This document shows positions 1 through 8,627 of a stretch of DNA of 64,000 bases, piece by piece. Both the position numbers and the translations under genes were made by a program. Every line of letters starts with the position of its first letter. Position 1 is the first letter of the stretch. This stretch comes from Paraperibacillus marinus. GTDB lineage: Bacteria; Bacillota; Bacilli; Bacillales; DSM-1321. The notes beneath the pieces are model-generated. The model did not search any database, was not told where the DNA came from, and worked only from the letters and a program-made list of their open reading frames with translations. The stretch lies in assembly GCF_046237605.1 (NCBI RefSeq), contig NZ_CP143542.1:3844001-3908000 (forward strand), written 5' to 3'.

Positions 1-339
1 TGATAGACCGCACTCATACCTGAATACAAGAAATGAATTAGCTCGTTTAAGTATGACAATTTTCTACCAAAATTGATAATAGTAATGGCTTTTCAGAACG
101 TCCTTCAACTGCAAAATTTATATCACATCCAAAGAAACCAATTATTAAAAAGATTTGAACTCCAAGGAAGAGTATAAAGCTAAGTGCTTAAGTTAATGGC
201 GGCATTTCTTTATGAAGTGATGCCTTTTACTCTATGGAACAAACAGGCAGCATTCCTGAATTATTGAAAATGAATTTGAAGTTTATGAAATTATTTATAC
301 AAGCTAAAGGGTGCTTACGTTGTATTTGGATTTAAAACA

Positions 340-369
340 AAGGACCTTAAATCCGGTCCTTATTTTTTA
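340..369 (+). terminator. Rho-independent terminator
   Basis: Stem AAGGACC (340-346) pairs with GGTCCTT (355-361) and is followed by ATTTTTTAT. It would end a plus-strand transcript entering from the left. Confidence 0.6.
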
Positions 370-410
370 TGGTCATTTATCAACATTATTATTAAACATA
401 GCTTTAATGA

Positions 411-450
411 AAGAAAGAGCATTTCCCATTACTGGAAAATGCTCTTTCTT
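411..450. terminator. Bidirectional terminator hairpin
   Basis: AAGAAAGAGCATTTCC (411-426) pairs with GGAAAATGCTCTTTCTT (434-450). A-rich and T-rich arms on both sides let it work in either direction; it lies about 100 bases past the stop of the minus-strand ZIP gene. Confidence 0.6.
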
Positions 451-546
451 TACACCCTGCGATTTTTTGAATAGACCTTACTGCTTTGAGGAAGTGGATT
501 AATTTCCTCTGCAGATGCTCCTAGCCATGAAGCTGCCTATGATTTA

Positions 547-1359
547 TTACCCCAACGCCACATCCAGGATCATCATCAGGACGAAACCAATCATCAGGCT
601 CATGGCTGCTAAATCCTTATGCCCGTTTTCCTGCGAGCCGGGAATTACTTCTTCCGCCACTACAAAGATCATGGCACCAGCTGCAAAACTCAAGGCATAG
701 GGCAGCAGCGGTTCAATGAAGGATACGGCAAGAGCGCCGATGACTGCGGCGACGGGCTCAACCATTCCGGAAAATTGTCCATACAGGAAGCTCTTCCGCC
801 GGGACATCCCTTCGCCTCTTAAAGGCATGGAAACGGCCACGCCTTCCGGGAAGTTCTGGATGCCGATCCCGAGCGCCAGGGTGACGGCTCCTGCCAAGGT
901 GGCTTCTGTCCCGCCGTTTGCGAGTGCACCGAAGGCGATCCCCACCGCCAGGCCCTCCGGTATATTGTGCAGGGTGATAGCGAGCACCAGCAGCGTGCTT
1001 CTCTTCCTGCCCTTCGAACGATATCCCTCGGATTTACCTCCCGATCCGCTTGGATGCTGATGGGGAATGACCTTATTGATCCCCCATAAAAAAAGGCCCC
1101 CTAAGAGAAAACCGGATGCTGCCGGAAACCAAGCTCCTATTGCATGATTCTCCGACATTTCGATTGCAGGGGAAAGCAGGGACCAATAACTGGCCGCGAT
1201 CATGACTCCTGCAGCAAACCCCAGCATCCCATCCAAAATTTTTGTGTGTACCGTTTTGGCAGCAAATACGATGGCAGCCCCCAATGCGGTCATCCCCCAG
1301 GTAAATAGTGTGGCGAAGAGCGCCTGGGTGACCGGGCTGAAGTTCTCTAAAAATTGCAT
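547..1359 (-). CDS. ZIP family divalent metal transporter
   Basis: A 270-residue membrane protein of the ZIP (ZupT/GufA) family, which moves Zn2+ and related divalent metals towards the cytoplasm. Eight hydrophobic segments are separated by a histidine-containing, Gly/Ser/Lys-rich loop (about residues 97-120, HQHPSGSGG) between helices 3 and 4. The metal-site motifs HNIPEG (131-136) and QNFPEG (168-173) in helices 4 and 5 are intact. The ATG at 1359 follows AGGGGGAACTTATAC. It is a single gene; no metal-regulator operator is obvious upstream, so the physiological metal is not decided by context, although an iron locus follows at 1.5-6.6 kb. Confidence 0.9.
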   Translation of the reverse strand: MQFLENFSPVTQALFATLFTWGMTALGAAIVFAAKTVHTKILDGMLGFAAGVMIAASYWSLLSPAIEMSENHAIGAWFPAASGFLLGGLFLWGINKVIPHQHPSGSGGKSEGYRSKGRKRSTLLVLAITLHNIPEGLAVGIAFGALANGGTEATLAGAVTLALGIGIQNFPEGVAVSMPLRGEGMSRRKSFLYGQFSGMVEPVAAVIGALAVSFIEPLLPYALSFAAGAMIFVVAEEVIPGSQENGHKDLAAMSLMIGFVLMMILDVALG

Positions 1360-1526
1360 GTATAAGTTCCCCCTAGTTCGTTCTAGCAGTATTTACCTTA
1401 AAGGAGTATACCCGCTTCGAAAACGAAACTAACAAGGGAGGGGGAGGAGTCCTGCATTAATACTGTCATTCTAGAGTCTTCGAAGTCAGTTTCAGCAAAA
1501 CATTACTGACAGCCGGCTAATCCTTT

Positions 1527-2576
1527 TTACCTCACCATTTGCTTCACCAATTCCCGGTTTCGCTTTTTGAACACTTCATTATGGGAAGATACCATGGCGG
1601 TTTGTGCAGCATCCGGCTGTATGAACTGCTTGGCCCTGTTAACGGCATTGGCCGCATCCTGGAAGGCACCGGCTATTAAATGGACTTTGCCATCATGCTT
1701 CAATATATCTCCGGCTGCATAAAGTCCCTTCACAGATGTCTCACTGCCCGAATTGCCGGCAATATAAAAGTCTTCAATCATGTTAATTTCTACTTCACTG
1801 TTTTTTACTAAGCCTGTATCTTGTTCATAGCCGTGATTAATGATCACTTCATCCACGGAAAGATACTGTATCTCGTCAGTAACATGATTAGTCAGTTCTA
1901 CCCGCTCGATTTTTTCCTGATCGTCACCTGCAATCAGCTTGGTAATGGAAGAATGATAAATCGCGGTCACTGAACTATTTGCCAGCTGGGCAGCCTGCGC
2001 TTCATGACCTGAAAGTGCCCCTTTGCGGCAGATGATCAGCACCTGGGCTGCAATCGGTTCCAGCTCATTTGCCCAATCAACCGCAGAGTTCCCCCCTCCT
2101 GAGATGATTACAATTTTATCTTTAAAATGCTTCAGGGATTTGACTGTGTAATTCAGGTTGGACACTTCGTATCTTTCAGCGCCTTCAATTTTCAGCTTTT
2201 GCGGCTTTAATATTCCGCTTCCGACTGACAGAATGACTGTTTTTGAATAATGTGTATTTCCAGAGGATCCTGTTAATACAAAAATACCTTCTTCATCCCT
2301 GCGGATTCCCTCTACTTTTTCATTTAAGACGACGGTCGGATCGAATGTTAACCCCTGTTCAACAAGCTGATGAATTAATTTTGCTCCAGGAAGGGGCGTC
2401 AAGCCTCCCACATCCCAAATCATCTTTTCAGGATATACATGAATTTTCCCGCCCAGCTGCGGCTGAAACTCTATGAGTTTTGTCTTCATTTCCCTCAAAC
2501 CGCTGTAAAAGGCAGAATACAGCCCTGCCGGACCGCCGCCGATTATTGTTACATCATAAATATCCCTCTGCTCCAT
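1527..2576 (-). CDS. ycgT: Ferredoxin--NADP(+) reductase, YcgT/YumC type
   Basis: A 349-residue FAD/NAD(P)-dependent oxidoreductase of the thioredoxin-reductase-like ferredoxin reductase group. The N-terminal FAD-binding GGGPAG motif (within the first 20 residues), the central NADPH-binding GGGNSAVDW and the C-terminal GLYAAGD FAD motif are all visible; the redox CxxC of true thioredoxin reductases is absent, as expected for this group. The ATG at 2576 is preferred over a GTG at 2585 because AGGGG sits too close to the GTG. It is divergent from the iron importer and has its own Fur box (2625-2643), which suggests it supplies electrons for ferric-siderophore reduction or iron-limited metabolism. 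The exact electron partner is inference. Confidence 0.87.
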   Translation of the reverse strand: MEQRDIYDVTIIGGGPAGLYSAFYSGLREMKTKLIEFQPQLGGKIHVYPEKMIWDVGGLTPLPGAKLIHQLVEQGLTFDPTVVLNEKVEGIRRDEEGIFVLTGSSGNTHYSKTVILSVGSGILKPQKLKIEGAERYEVSNLNYTVKSLKHFKDKIVIISGGGNSAVDWANELEPIAAQVLIICRKGALSGHEAQAAQLANSSVTAIYHSSITKLIAGDDQEKIERVELTNHVTDEIQYLSVDEVIINHGYEQDTGLVKNSEVEINMIEDFYIAGNSGSETSVKGLYAAGDILKHDGKVHLIAGAFQDAANAVNRAKQFIQPDAAQTAMVSSHNEVFKKRNRELVKQMVR

Positions 2577-2624
2577 CCCCGTCACACCCCTCGCTCCGTT
2601 TTCTTAATTATATTCATTGTAAAT

Positions 2625-2643
2625 GATAACGATTATCATTACC
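2625..2643. promoter_or_regulatory. Fur box for the reductase gene
   Basis: GATAACGATTATCATTACC agrees with 17 of 19 positions of the classical Fur box. It sits about 50 bases upstream of the reductase start, overlapping the likely promoter. Confidence 0.8.
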
Positions 2644-2706
2644 ATTTATTTTTTTTTGGACATATCTTTGAGCTTTTTTCCTTCTTTTATTTAATTCAAA
2701 AAGTTG

Positions 2707-2736
2707 TTGACAGCCTGGAACCCAGGACCATATGAT
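2707..2736 (+). promoter_or_regulatory. Sigma-A promoter of the iron importer operon
   Basis: TTGACA at 2707-2712 and TATGAT at 2731-2736 are 18 bases apart. The start of transcription would fall near 2743, just before the Fur box. Confidence 0.7.
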
Positions 2737-2755
2737 TAGTTGTGTATCATGAAAA

Positions 2756-2770
2756 TGATAATCATTATCA
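2756..2770. promoter_or_regulatory. Fur box (perfect 7-1-7) for the iron importer operon
   Basis: TGATAATCATTATCA is a perfect 7-1-7 Fur palindrome. It lies directly downstream of the predicted transcription start and 25 bases before the ATPase start codon, so Fur-Fe2+ binding would block initiation. Confidence 0.85.
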
Positions 2771-2794
2771 TATACCTCAAAAAGGAGGCGGCCA

Positions 2795-3640
2795 ATGGTC
2801 CGTTTATATACAAAGCACTTACATATTGGCTATGATGATCGATCGATTGTGGAAAATTTGAGCGTGAAAATCCCTGACCAGAAAATCACAGCCATAATCG
2901 GCTCTAATGGCTGCGGCAAGTCCACTTTGTTGAAAGCGATTACGAGGATCCTCCCGCCCCAGGCAGGGACAGTTGTTCTGGACGGGAAAAATATCACGGA
3001 TCTGCACACCAAGCTGATCGCCCAAAAAATGGCCATCCTGCCTCAAACACCGGAAAGTTCATCCGGCCTGACAGCAGGAGAACTGGTTTCCTATGGCCGC
3101 TTTCCCTATCAGCAGAGACTGGGACGATTGACCAAAAAAGATTACAGTGTCATAGAATGGGCACTTGAAGTCACCGGTACAAAGGAATTTAAATTCCGCT
3201 CCCTTGATGCCTTATCAGGCGGACAGCGCCAGCGGGTATGGATCGCCATGGCCCTGGCTCAGGAAACAGACATTATATTCCTGGATGAACCGACCACCTA
3301 CCTGGATATGGCCCACCAGCTAGAGGTATTGGAGCTGCTTCAAAAACTGAATAAAGAACAGGGGCGCACCATTGTTATGGTCCTCCATGACCTCAACCAT
3401 GCTGCCCGCTTTGCCGATTATTTAATTGCGCTTAAGGAGGGCCGGATCGTCAAGGCTGGAAATTGCGAGGAAGTCATGACACGTGATGTGTTAAGAGAAG
3501 TGTTCCAAATAGACGCTGAAATTGGCAGAGATCCCCGGACAAACAAGCCGATGTGTCTTACATATAATCTATTAAAAGGAGAATACCAAAATGAAAAAGA
3601 TTGCACTACCGATTATATTGCTCTTGGTTCTACTAATTAG
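2795..3640 (+). CDS. Iron-siderophore ABC transporter ATP-binding protein
   Basis: A 281-residue ATPase of the FecE/FhuC family that powers ferric-siderophore import. Walker A GSNGCGKST (36-44), the ABC signature LSGGQ (140-144) and Walker B IIFLDEP (160-166) are intact, as is the switch histidine in VLHDLNHAARFAD. The start follows AAAGGAGGCGGCCA. It is the first gene of a four-gene operon; its last 50 bases overlap the start of the binding-protein gene. Expression should be iron-repressed through the Fur box just upstream. The siderophore cannot be named from sequence; no biosynthetic genes are nearby. Confidence 0.93.
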   Translation: MVRLYTKHLHIGYDDRSIVENLSVKIPDQKITAIIGSNGCGKSTLLKAITRILPPQAGTVVLDGKNITDLHTKLIAQKMAILPQTPESSSGLTAGELVSYGRFPYQQRLGRLTKKDYSVIEWALEVTGTKEFKFRSLDALSGGQRQRVWIAMALAQETDIIFLDEPTTYLDMAHQLEVLELLQKLNKEQGRTIVMVLHDLNHAARFADYLIALKEGRIVKAGNCEEVMTRDVLREVFQIDAEIGRDPRTNKPMCLTYNLLKGEYQNEKDCTTDYIALGSTN

Positions 3641-4517
3641 CGGCTGCGGTAATTCCGGCAATACTGAAAAAGCGAATGCCACGAAAGAAAAAAATAAGCC
3701 GAAGACGTTTACTTACAAATCCGAAAATGGGCCTGTAGAGGTTCCGGCCAATCCAAAACGTGTAGTATTGCTTTCCGGCTTCACTGGCAATGTGATCTCA
3801 TTGGGCGTCGATGTAGCGGGAGTGGACGTGTGGTCCAAGAATAACCCCACTTTCAAAAACGAACTGGCAGATGCAGCAGAGGTGTCTGAGGAGAACCTGG
3901 AGAAGATCATTGAACTAAAACCTGATTTGATAATAGGACTTTCCACAGTCAAAAACCTTGATAAATTAAAAAAGATTGCTCCGACGGTCACTTATACCTG
4001 GGGTAAGCTGGATTATCTCTCCCAGCATGTTGAAATTGGGAAGCTATTAAACAAGGAAAAGGAAGCAAAGAAATGGGTGGAAGATTTTAAAGTCCGCTCC
4101 AAGGCTGCAGGCGAAGACATTCGTGCAAAAATCGGCGAAGACGCTACAGTTTCAGTTGTTGAAACATATGGCAAGGAGCTTTATGTATTCGGCAACAACT
4201 GGGCACGCGGAACAGAGATCCTATATCAGGCCATGAACTTGAAGATGCCTGATAAGGTCAAGGAAATGGCACTGAAATCCGGATACTATGCCATCTCGGC
4301 AGAAGTACTTCCACAGTATGCCGGAGATTATATGATCCTAAGCAAGTACTCTGATGCTGATACTTCATTCCAAAAAACACAGACCTATAAGAATATTCCG
4401 GCCGTCAAAAACAATCGTGTCTTTGAAATGGAAGGAAACGGTGCATCCTTCAGTGATCCAGTGACATTGGATAAACAATTGGAGTTCTTTAAAAAGTCCT
4501 TCCTGGATGCAGAGTAA
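3591..4517 (+). CDS. Iron-siderophore-binding lipoprotein
   Basis: A 308-residue substrate-binding protein of the FecB/PeriBP type. The signal peptide ends in a lipobox, LISGC, with the lipidated Cys at residue 19, followed by a Ser/Asn/Lys-rich linker and the two-lobe binding fold (segment VPANPKRVVLLSG near the start of lobe 1). It is anchored outside the membrane and hands the ferric chelate to the two permeases downstream. AAAGGAG sits nine bases before the ATG, inside the end of the ATPase gene. A hairpin immediately downstream (4529-4557) may protect or over-represent this message relative to the permeases. Confidence 0.92.
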   Translation: MKKIALPIILLLVLLISGCGNSGNTEKANATKEKNKPKTFTYKSENGPVEVPANPKRVVLLSGFTGNVISLGVDVAGVDVWSKNNPTFKNELADAAEVSEENLEKIIELKPDLIIGLSTVKNLDKLKKIAPTVTYTWGKLDYLSQHVEIGKLLNKEKEAKKWVEDFKVRSKAAGEDIRAKIGEDATVSVVETYGKELYVFGNNWARGTEILYQAMNLKMPDKVKEMALKSGYYAISAEVLPQYAGDYMILSKYSDADTSFQKTQTYKNIPAVKNNRVFEMEGNGASFSDPVTLDKQLEFFKKSFLDAE

Positions 4518-4528
4518 TAGAAGGCAAG

Positions 4529-4564
4529 AGAGGAATTCTCGTCAGCAGAATTCCTCTTCTTTTT
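4529..4564 (+). terminator. Intra-operonic hairpin (partial terminator or mRNA stabiliser)
   Basis: AGAGGAATTCT (4529-4539) pairs perfectly with AGAATTCCTCT (4547-4557), followed by TCTTTTT. It lies between the binding protein and the first permease, whose ribosome binding site follows within a few bases. Confidence 0.65.
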
Positions 4565-4581
4565 AGAAGGAGATGATGAAA

Positions 4582-5595
4582 ATGAAGTCGCATAATGATC
4601 CCCATCTTTTCCCTTTTGGTTACAAATTGGGGGCAGGGTTACTCCTATTCGCAGGTATGTTCTTTGCTGCCCTGACACTCGGTGCCGCCGATACAACAGT
4701 ACGTGATGTCTGGCTCGCACTGACTACCAGTGCAAAAACAGATGCTGTGCTCATATTGCGGGAAATCCGTATTCCAAGAGAAGTTGGCGCAATGGTATCT
4801 GGGGCTGCTTTAGCTGTGGCCGGGGCCATCATGCAGGGCATGACGAGAAACCCGCTGGCTGATCCAGGCCTGTTGGGATTAACAGCCGGTGCCAATGCAG
4901 CGCTCGCCATTACCCTTGCCTTTATTCCTTCTGCGGACTTTATAGTGATCACCATTGCCAGTTTCATCGGAGCGGCCGCCGGCACAGCTTTTGTATTTGG
5001 CTTAGGTTCTTTAAACAGAGGGGGATTTTCTCCCCTGCGGATTGTGTTGGCAGGGGCGGCAGTTTCAGCCTTTTTATATGCTGTAGCGGAGGCCGTAAGC
5101 TATCTTTTTAAACTATCAAAAGACGTGACGATGTGGACCTCGGCAGGAACTGCCGGGACTTCCTGGAGCCAGCTCCAGATCATTGTCCCTGTCATAATGG
5201 GGGGCATTATCATATCTTTTATTCTGTCAAAACAGCTTACTGTATTGAGTCTCAGTGAGGAAACAGCCATTGGCCTCGGGCAGAACATACCAAAGATTAA
5301 AGCCGTCCTCTTTGCCGTCATCATTCTTTTAGCCGGTGCAGCTGTAGCGCTGGTGGGAAATCTGGCTTTTATCGGCTTGATGATTCCCCATATTGTCCGG
5401 GCAGTTGTCGGCATGGATTACCGCTATGTAATACCCATGAGTGCCATTTGCGGAGCCACTTTCATGCTGCTGGCCGATACATTGGGCCGGACGATTTATG
5501 CTCCCTATGAAGTGCCGGCGGCTGCCATTGTTGCGGCAATGGGACTGCCCTTTTTCCTTTTCATTGTTCGTAAAGGAGGCCGTGTTTTCTCATGA
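4582..5595 (+). CDS. FecCD-family iron-siderophore permease 1
   Basis: A 337-residue BtuC/FecCD-type permease with about ten transmembrane helices. The conserved start REIRIPREVGAMVSGAALAVAGAIMQGMTRNPLADPGLLG and the cytoplasmic coupling segment near GLGQNIPKIK are typical. Of three close ATGs (4573, 4576, 4582) the third is spaced best behind AAGGAG (4567-4572). It forms the membrane channel with the next gene; the two overlap by four bases (ATGA), so equal translation is likely. Confidence 0.9.
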   Translation: MKSHNDPHLFPFGYKLGAGLLLFAGMFFAALTLGAADTTVRDVWLALTTSAKTDAVLILREIRIPREVGAMVSGAALAVAGAIMQGMTRNPLADPGLLGLTAGANAALAITLAFIPSADFIVITIASFIGAAAGTAFVFGLGSLNRGGFSPLRIVLAGAAVSAFLYAVAEAVSYLFKLSKDVTMWTSAGTAGTSWSQLQIIVPVIMGGIIISFILSKQLTVLSLSEETAIGLGQNIPKIKAVLFAVIILLAGAAVALVGNLAFIGLMIPHIVRAVVGMDYRYVIPMSAICGATFMLLADTLGRTIYAPYEVPAAAIVAAMGLPFFLFIVRKGGRVFS

Positions 5596-6608
5596 TCCAG
5601 CCCGCTTTAATCAAGAAACAGCGCTGCCTGTTTTTCCTTTTTGCCATTCTTACACTCGTTACCTCTGTCATCAGCATGAGCTGGGGACCTTCCTCACTCA
5701 CCTTTGACAGGCTGTTTCCTGTCCTTTTTGGCCACGGGACCTTTAGTGAGGAATTCGTGCTGTTCTCCCTCCGGCTGCCGCGTATTATCATTACTATCCT
5801 CGCCGGCATGGCGCTTGCCCTGTCCGGATGCATTTTGCAGGGAATCACCCGTAATGATTTAGCCGACCCCGGGATTATGGGCATTAATTCGGGTGCAGGC
5901 CTGGCGGTAGCCATCTTCTTCTTGTTTTTCCCGATTGAAGCAGGCTCGTTCATTTACATGCTTCCCCTGGCCGCCTTGATTGGTGCATTGCTTACCGCAG
6001 CATTAATCTATTTATTTTCACATGACAAACATAAAGGTTTGCAGCCAATCAGGCTTGTACTGGTCGGGATCGGGGTATCCCTTGCTCTTTCGGGAGCCAT
6101 GATTGTCCTTATTTCGTCTGCTGAACGGGAAAAAGTAGACTTTATCGCTAAGTGGCTGGCGGGCAATATCTGGGGAGCTGATTGGCCATTTATATGGGCC
6201 CTTCTTCCATGGCTGGCCATTTTGATTCCTTTCACCCTTTATAAATCCTACCGGCTGGATCTCCTTTCTCTAAGCGAGATCTCAGCCATAGGCATCGGGG
6301 TTTCAATCAATCGGGAAAGAATCGTTTTATTAGTGACCGCTGTAGCCCTGGCTGCCTCTGCCGTGTCTGTAACCGGCGGCATATCGTTTGTTGGATTAAT
6401 CGCTCCGCATATGGCCAAAGCGTTAGTGGGCCCAAGAAACAAGCTGTTTATTCCGATCGCGATACTGATTGGGGGCTGGTTCTTATTGTTTGCCGACAGT
6501 CTGGCCCGAAACCTGGTTGAACCCAACGGCATGCCAGTCGGTATAATGGCTGCCTTGATTGGCGCTCCCTACTTTATGTATCTACTATTCAGAAAGCAGC
6601 CAGGTTAA
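5592..6608 (+). CDS. FecCD-family iron-siderophore permease 2
   Basis: A 338-residue partner permease of the same family, with LRLPRIIITILAGMALALSGCILQGITRNDLADPGIMG near the N-terminus and about ten hydrophobic helices. It starts within the stop codon of permease 1 (ATGA overlap). It is the last gene of the ATPase / binding protein / permease / permease operon. A long hairpin lies 36 bases past the stop. Confidence 0.9.
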   Translation: MIQPALIKKQRCLFFLFAILTLVTSVISMSWGPSSLTFDRLFPVLFGHGTFSEEFVLFSLRLPRIIITILAGMALALSGCILQGITRNDLADPGIMGINSGAGLAVAIFFLFFPIEAGSFIYMLPLAALIGALLTAALIYLFSHDKHKGLQPIRLVLVGIGVSLALSGAMIVLISSAEREKVDFIAKWLAGNIWGADWPFIWALLPWLAILIPFTLYKSYRLDLLSLSEISAIGIGVSINRERIVLLVTAVALAASAVSVTGGISFVGLIAPHMAKALVGPRNKLFIPIAILIGGWFLLFADSLARNLVEPNGMPVGIMAALIGAPYFMYLLFRKQPG

Positions 6609-6643
6609 GGAATATAATTTATGACAGCACGATTTGCAGCAGT

Positions 6644-6681
6644 AACAATGGAGAACTTCTTTCGTGAAGTTCTCCATTGTT
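6644..6681. terminator. Terminator-like hairpin between convergent genes
   Basis: AACAATGGAGAACTT (6644-6658) pairs perfectly with AAGTTCTCCATTGTT (6667-6681). There is no clean T-run on either strand, but it lies between the convergent permease and phosphotransferase genes. Confidence 0.5.
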
Positions 6682-6821
6682 AAAAAATTTCTGTTCATAC
6701 AAATCCATTCGGATTGTATAGGGAGTGATTTCCTTTATGCTGTTTTTTCCAGCACTTACAAACATGCAGATATTGCAGAAAGAGTACATTACTTGATCTT
6801 CCAATAGGATAGTGCCACAGT

Positions 6822-7676
6822 CTATATAAAATTTGCTCCTATGGTCCATGCCAGCCGCCTCACCCATTCCTCCTGAGCATCTTTTGGTGCTCCCTGCACC
6901 TTCTGCAGAACCTTCCAGACTTTATATACACCATATGCATTCAATTTTTCAGGTGATAATTCAATAGGGAGGTGTTTTTGATATTCTTGGAGGAAGATTG
7001 GATTTAATGTTCCTGCATGCTCCGGATAATGAAGCCTTGTAAACCAGCATACCCAGGCTATATCGGTCAGCGGGCTCGCCCACTCGGCCCATTCCCAGTC
7101 TAGTACAGTCAGCGTGCCGTCATCCCCATATAAGACATTGTGCATGCCGTAATCGCCATGTGTCAGCACCCAATCTTCTTTGCGATCGGTGATTTTTCCT
7201 ACTAAATCTTTTGAGGTTTGTATAAGGTGATCAGGTACAAAATTCAAATGGAAATTCAATTGATGGAAATCACATTCTTTTATCCCATGAGGAGTGAAAT
7301 CATACTTTATGGAATGGATACTTTCAGACAGTGATTTTCCCAAGCTTTTATACAACTCTTTCGTTCTCTCGATATCATTATTGTCTAAAAGGGACTGCCC
7401 GTTCATGCCTTCCCTATAGTCCATCACACTGATCTGGATGTCGTTCTCTTTTATATGATCATAGATTTTCGGAACCACACCTGTTTGTTCCATCAACCTC
7501 AGGCTAATTATTTCATTTTCCAGGCCGCGGCTGGAAGGTCTGGCAGCCTTTGCAACAAGGAGCGGCTGTGTTCCTTCTAATAAAAAGGTTTCATTTGTGT
7601 ATCCGCCAGTCAGGCGAACCGGTTTGAAATTACCGTACCTATCGGCCAAATATTCTTTTACTGTTTTTTCTGTCAA
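6822..7676 (-). CDS. Aminoglycoside-phosphotransferase-family kinase
   Basis: A 284-residue protein of the APH/choline kinase fold. A Gly-rich ATP loop with GGYTNETFLL near residues 24-33 is followed by the catalytic HGDYGMHN (173-180) and the metal-binding DWEW (193-196). Such proteins phosphorylate hydroxyl groups of small molecules; the substrate cannot be told from the sequence, and antibiotic resistance should not be assumed. The start is TTG at 7676 behind GGAAGTG. It stands alone, with no co-directional neighbour. Confidence 0.83.
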   Translation of the reverse strand: MTEKTVKEYLADRYGNFKPVRLTGGYTNETFLLEGTQPLLVAKAARPSSRGLENEIISLRLMEQTGVVPKIYDHIKENDIQISVMDYREGMNGQSLLDNNDIERTKELYKSLGKSLSESIHSIKYDFTPHGIKECDFHQLNFHLNFVPDHLIQTSKDLVGKITDRKEDWVLTHGDYGMHNVLYGDDGTLTVLDWEWAEWASPLTDIAWVCWFTRLHYPEHAGTLNPIFLQEYQKHLPIELSPEKLNAYGVYKVWKVLQKVQGAPKDAQEEWVRRLAWTIGANFI

Positions 7677-7804
7677 AGTGGCACTTCCAATCTTAATATC
7701 TCGTCATGCTGCAGTTAATCGGCTAAAAAATAAGCCAATTATGGTAAAATTTTATTCTAAAAGGTCGCTGATTGGATCTCCACGACAAAAGGGAGGGAAA
7801 TTAA

Positions 7805-7978
7805 ATGAGTCTAGAGAAATATGATAAAATCCAAAAGCAAAGAAAAGTTCAAAATTTATATAGATTAAAACGACAAAAAATCAATTCAAATGATGATATA
7901 AAAGCAAGTCGAGTATGGGTAGTAATTTTGATCTTGTTCATATCAATTCTCGTATTAAACGTACTGTTTGATATGTAA
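7805..7978 (+). CDS. Small membrane protein of 57 residues
   Basis: A short gene with a clear ribosome binding site (GGGAGGG at 7791-7797) seven bases before its ATG. The first 36 residues are charged and polar (many Lys, Arg, Gln, beginning MSLEKYDKIQKQ), followed by one hydrophobic segment (about residues 37-54) and a short tail, so a single-pass protein with a positively charged cytoplasmic N-terminus is likely. It ends six bases before the convergent stop of the next gene. I do not recognise the family. Confidence 0.6.
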   Translation: MSLEKYDKIQKQRKVQNLYRLKRQKINSNDDIKASRVWVVILILFISILVLNVLFDM

Positions 7979-7984
7979 ATTCAT

Positions 7985-8365
7985 TCAGTTTGAAATCTTG
8001 ATGCAATTTTCTAATGGCCCGGCTGGTGTTCCTTGATGAAAGTGCATCTGCCAGCTGCCGCCGCTGTGTTTCCAAATGGAACTCCTGAGTGCATGCTTTC
8101 CATCATGATGCCTGTACGTCCTATATGTGGCCAGCACGATATCAGAGGCCAGCATGTCGAGCTTGAACTCCGTTACGGTAAATTTTATGACACCGCCGTC
8201 CGTTCTACCCGAGGCTTCCAGCTGGGCCTTTTTATCATATGTATTTCCAGAGCTTCCGAATTCCATGAATTCATCTGCCAGGAGCTCGTTTAATTCGTTA
8301 TATTCGCAGGTCATCAGCCGCTTTTCCAGCTGGAGAATATGCTTCTCAAGTTCTGCATATTCCAT
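7985..8365 (-). CDS. NTF2-like / DUF4440 domain protein
   Basis: A 126-residue protein with the cone-shaped NTF2/SnoaL fold pattern: an N-terminal amphipathic helix (LEKHILQLEKRLMTCEYNELNELLADEFMEFG) and C-terminal strands ending WQMHFHQGTPAG. Members serve as ligand pockets or small enzymes of unknown substrate. The ATG at 8365 follows AAGGGGGAATTCC. It is monocistronic. Confidence 0.8.
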   Translation of the reverse strand: MEYAELEKHILQLEKRLMTCEYNELNELLADEFMEFGSSGNTYDKKAQLEASGRTDGGVIKFTVTEFKLDMLASDIVLATYRTYRHHDGKHALRSSIWKHSGGSWQMHFHQGTPAGPLENCIKISN

Positions 8366-8531
8366 GGAATTCCCCCTTACATAAAACCTTCTCTAATAGA
8401 GTTCTTCAAAGACATGGTGATAACCTTTATTGGAGGCGACACTACATAGACTGCATTCCTTCACCGCTAAATACGTTAATCATCACAAAAAAGACTCAGT
8501 CCGTTCCATATCCGTCACCAAATCAGGATTG

Positions 8532-8576
8532 ACCCTCTTTATATTTTCGGCCCTTTTCGGACATTTACAAAGAGGG
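8532..8576. terminator. Imperfect inverted repeat after the methyltransferase gene
   Basis: CCCTCTTTATA and TACAAAGAGGG form the outer stem, with a second pairing TTTTCGG/CCG inside. It lies about 50-95 bases past the methyltransferase stop on the minus strand. A terminator role is probable but the T-run is weak. Confidence 0.35.
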
Positions 8577-8627
8577 GGCTAAATGTATCTACACATGCTG
8601 CGCGTTATTTCTTCTCTCACCCTTCGC

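Larger units (their letters stand above)
1..546. other. Gene-free stretch with two terminator hairpins
   Basis: No reading frame here has a convincing start, ribosome binding site or recognisable product. It holds two terminator-like hairpins (340-369 and 411-450), so it is probably the 3' border between a unit left of the window and the minus-strand ZIP gene. A third small inverted repeat lies near 201-226. Confidence 0.5.

Noticed and set aside
6619..6867. 82-codon minus-strand frame after the iron importer
   Set aside because: It overlaps the end of the phosphotransferase gene and includes the convergent hairpin; no start signal.
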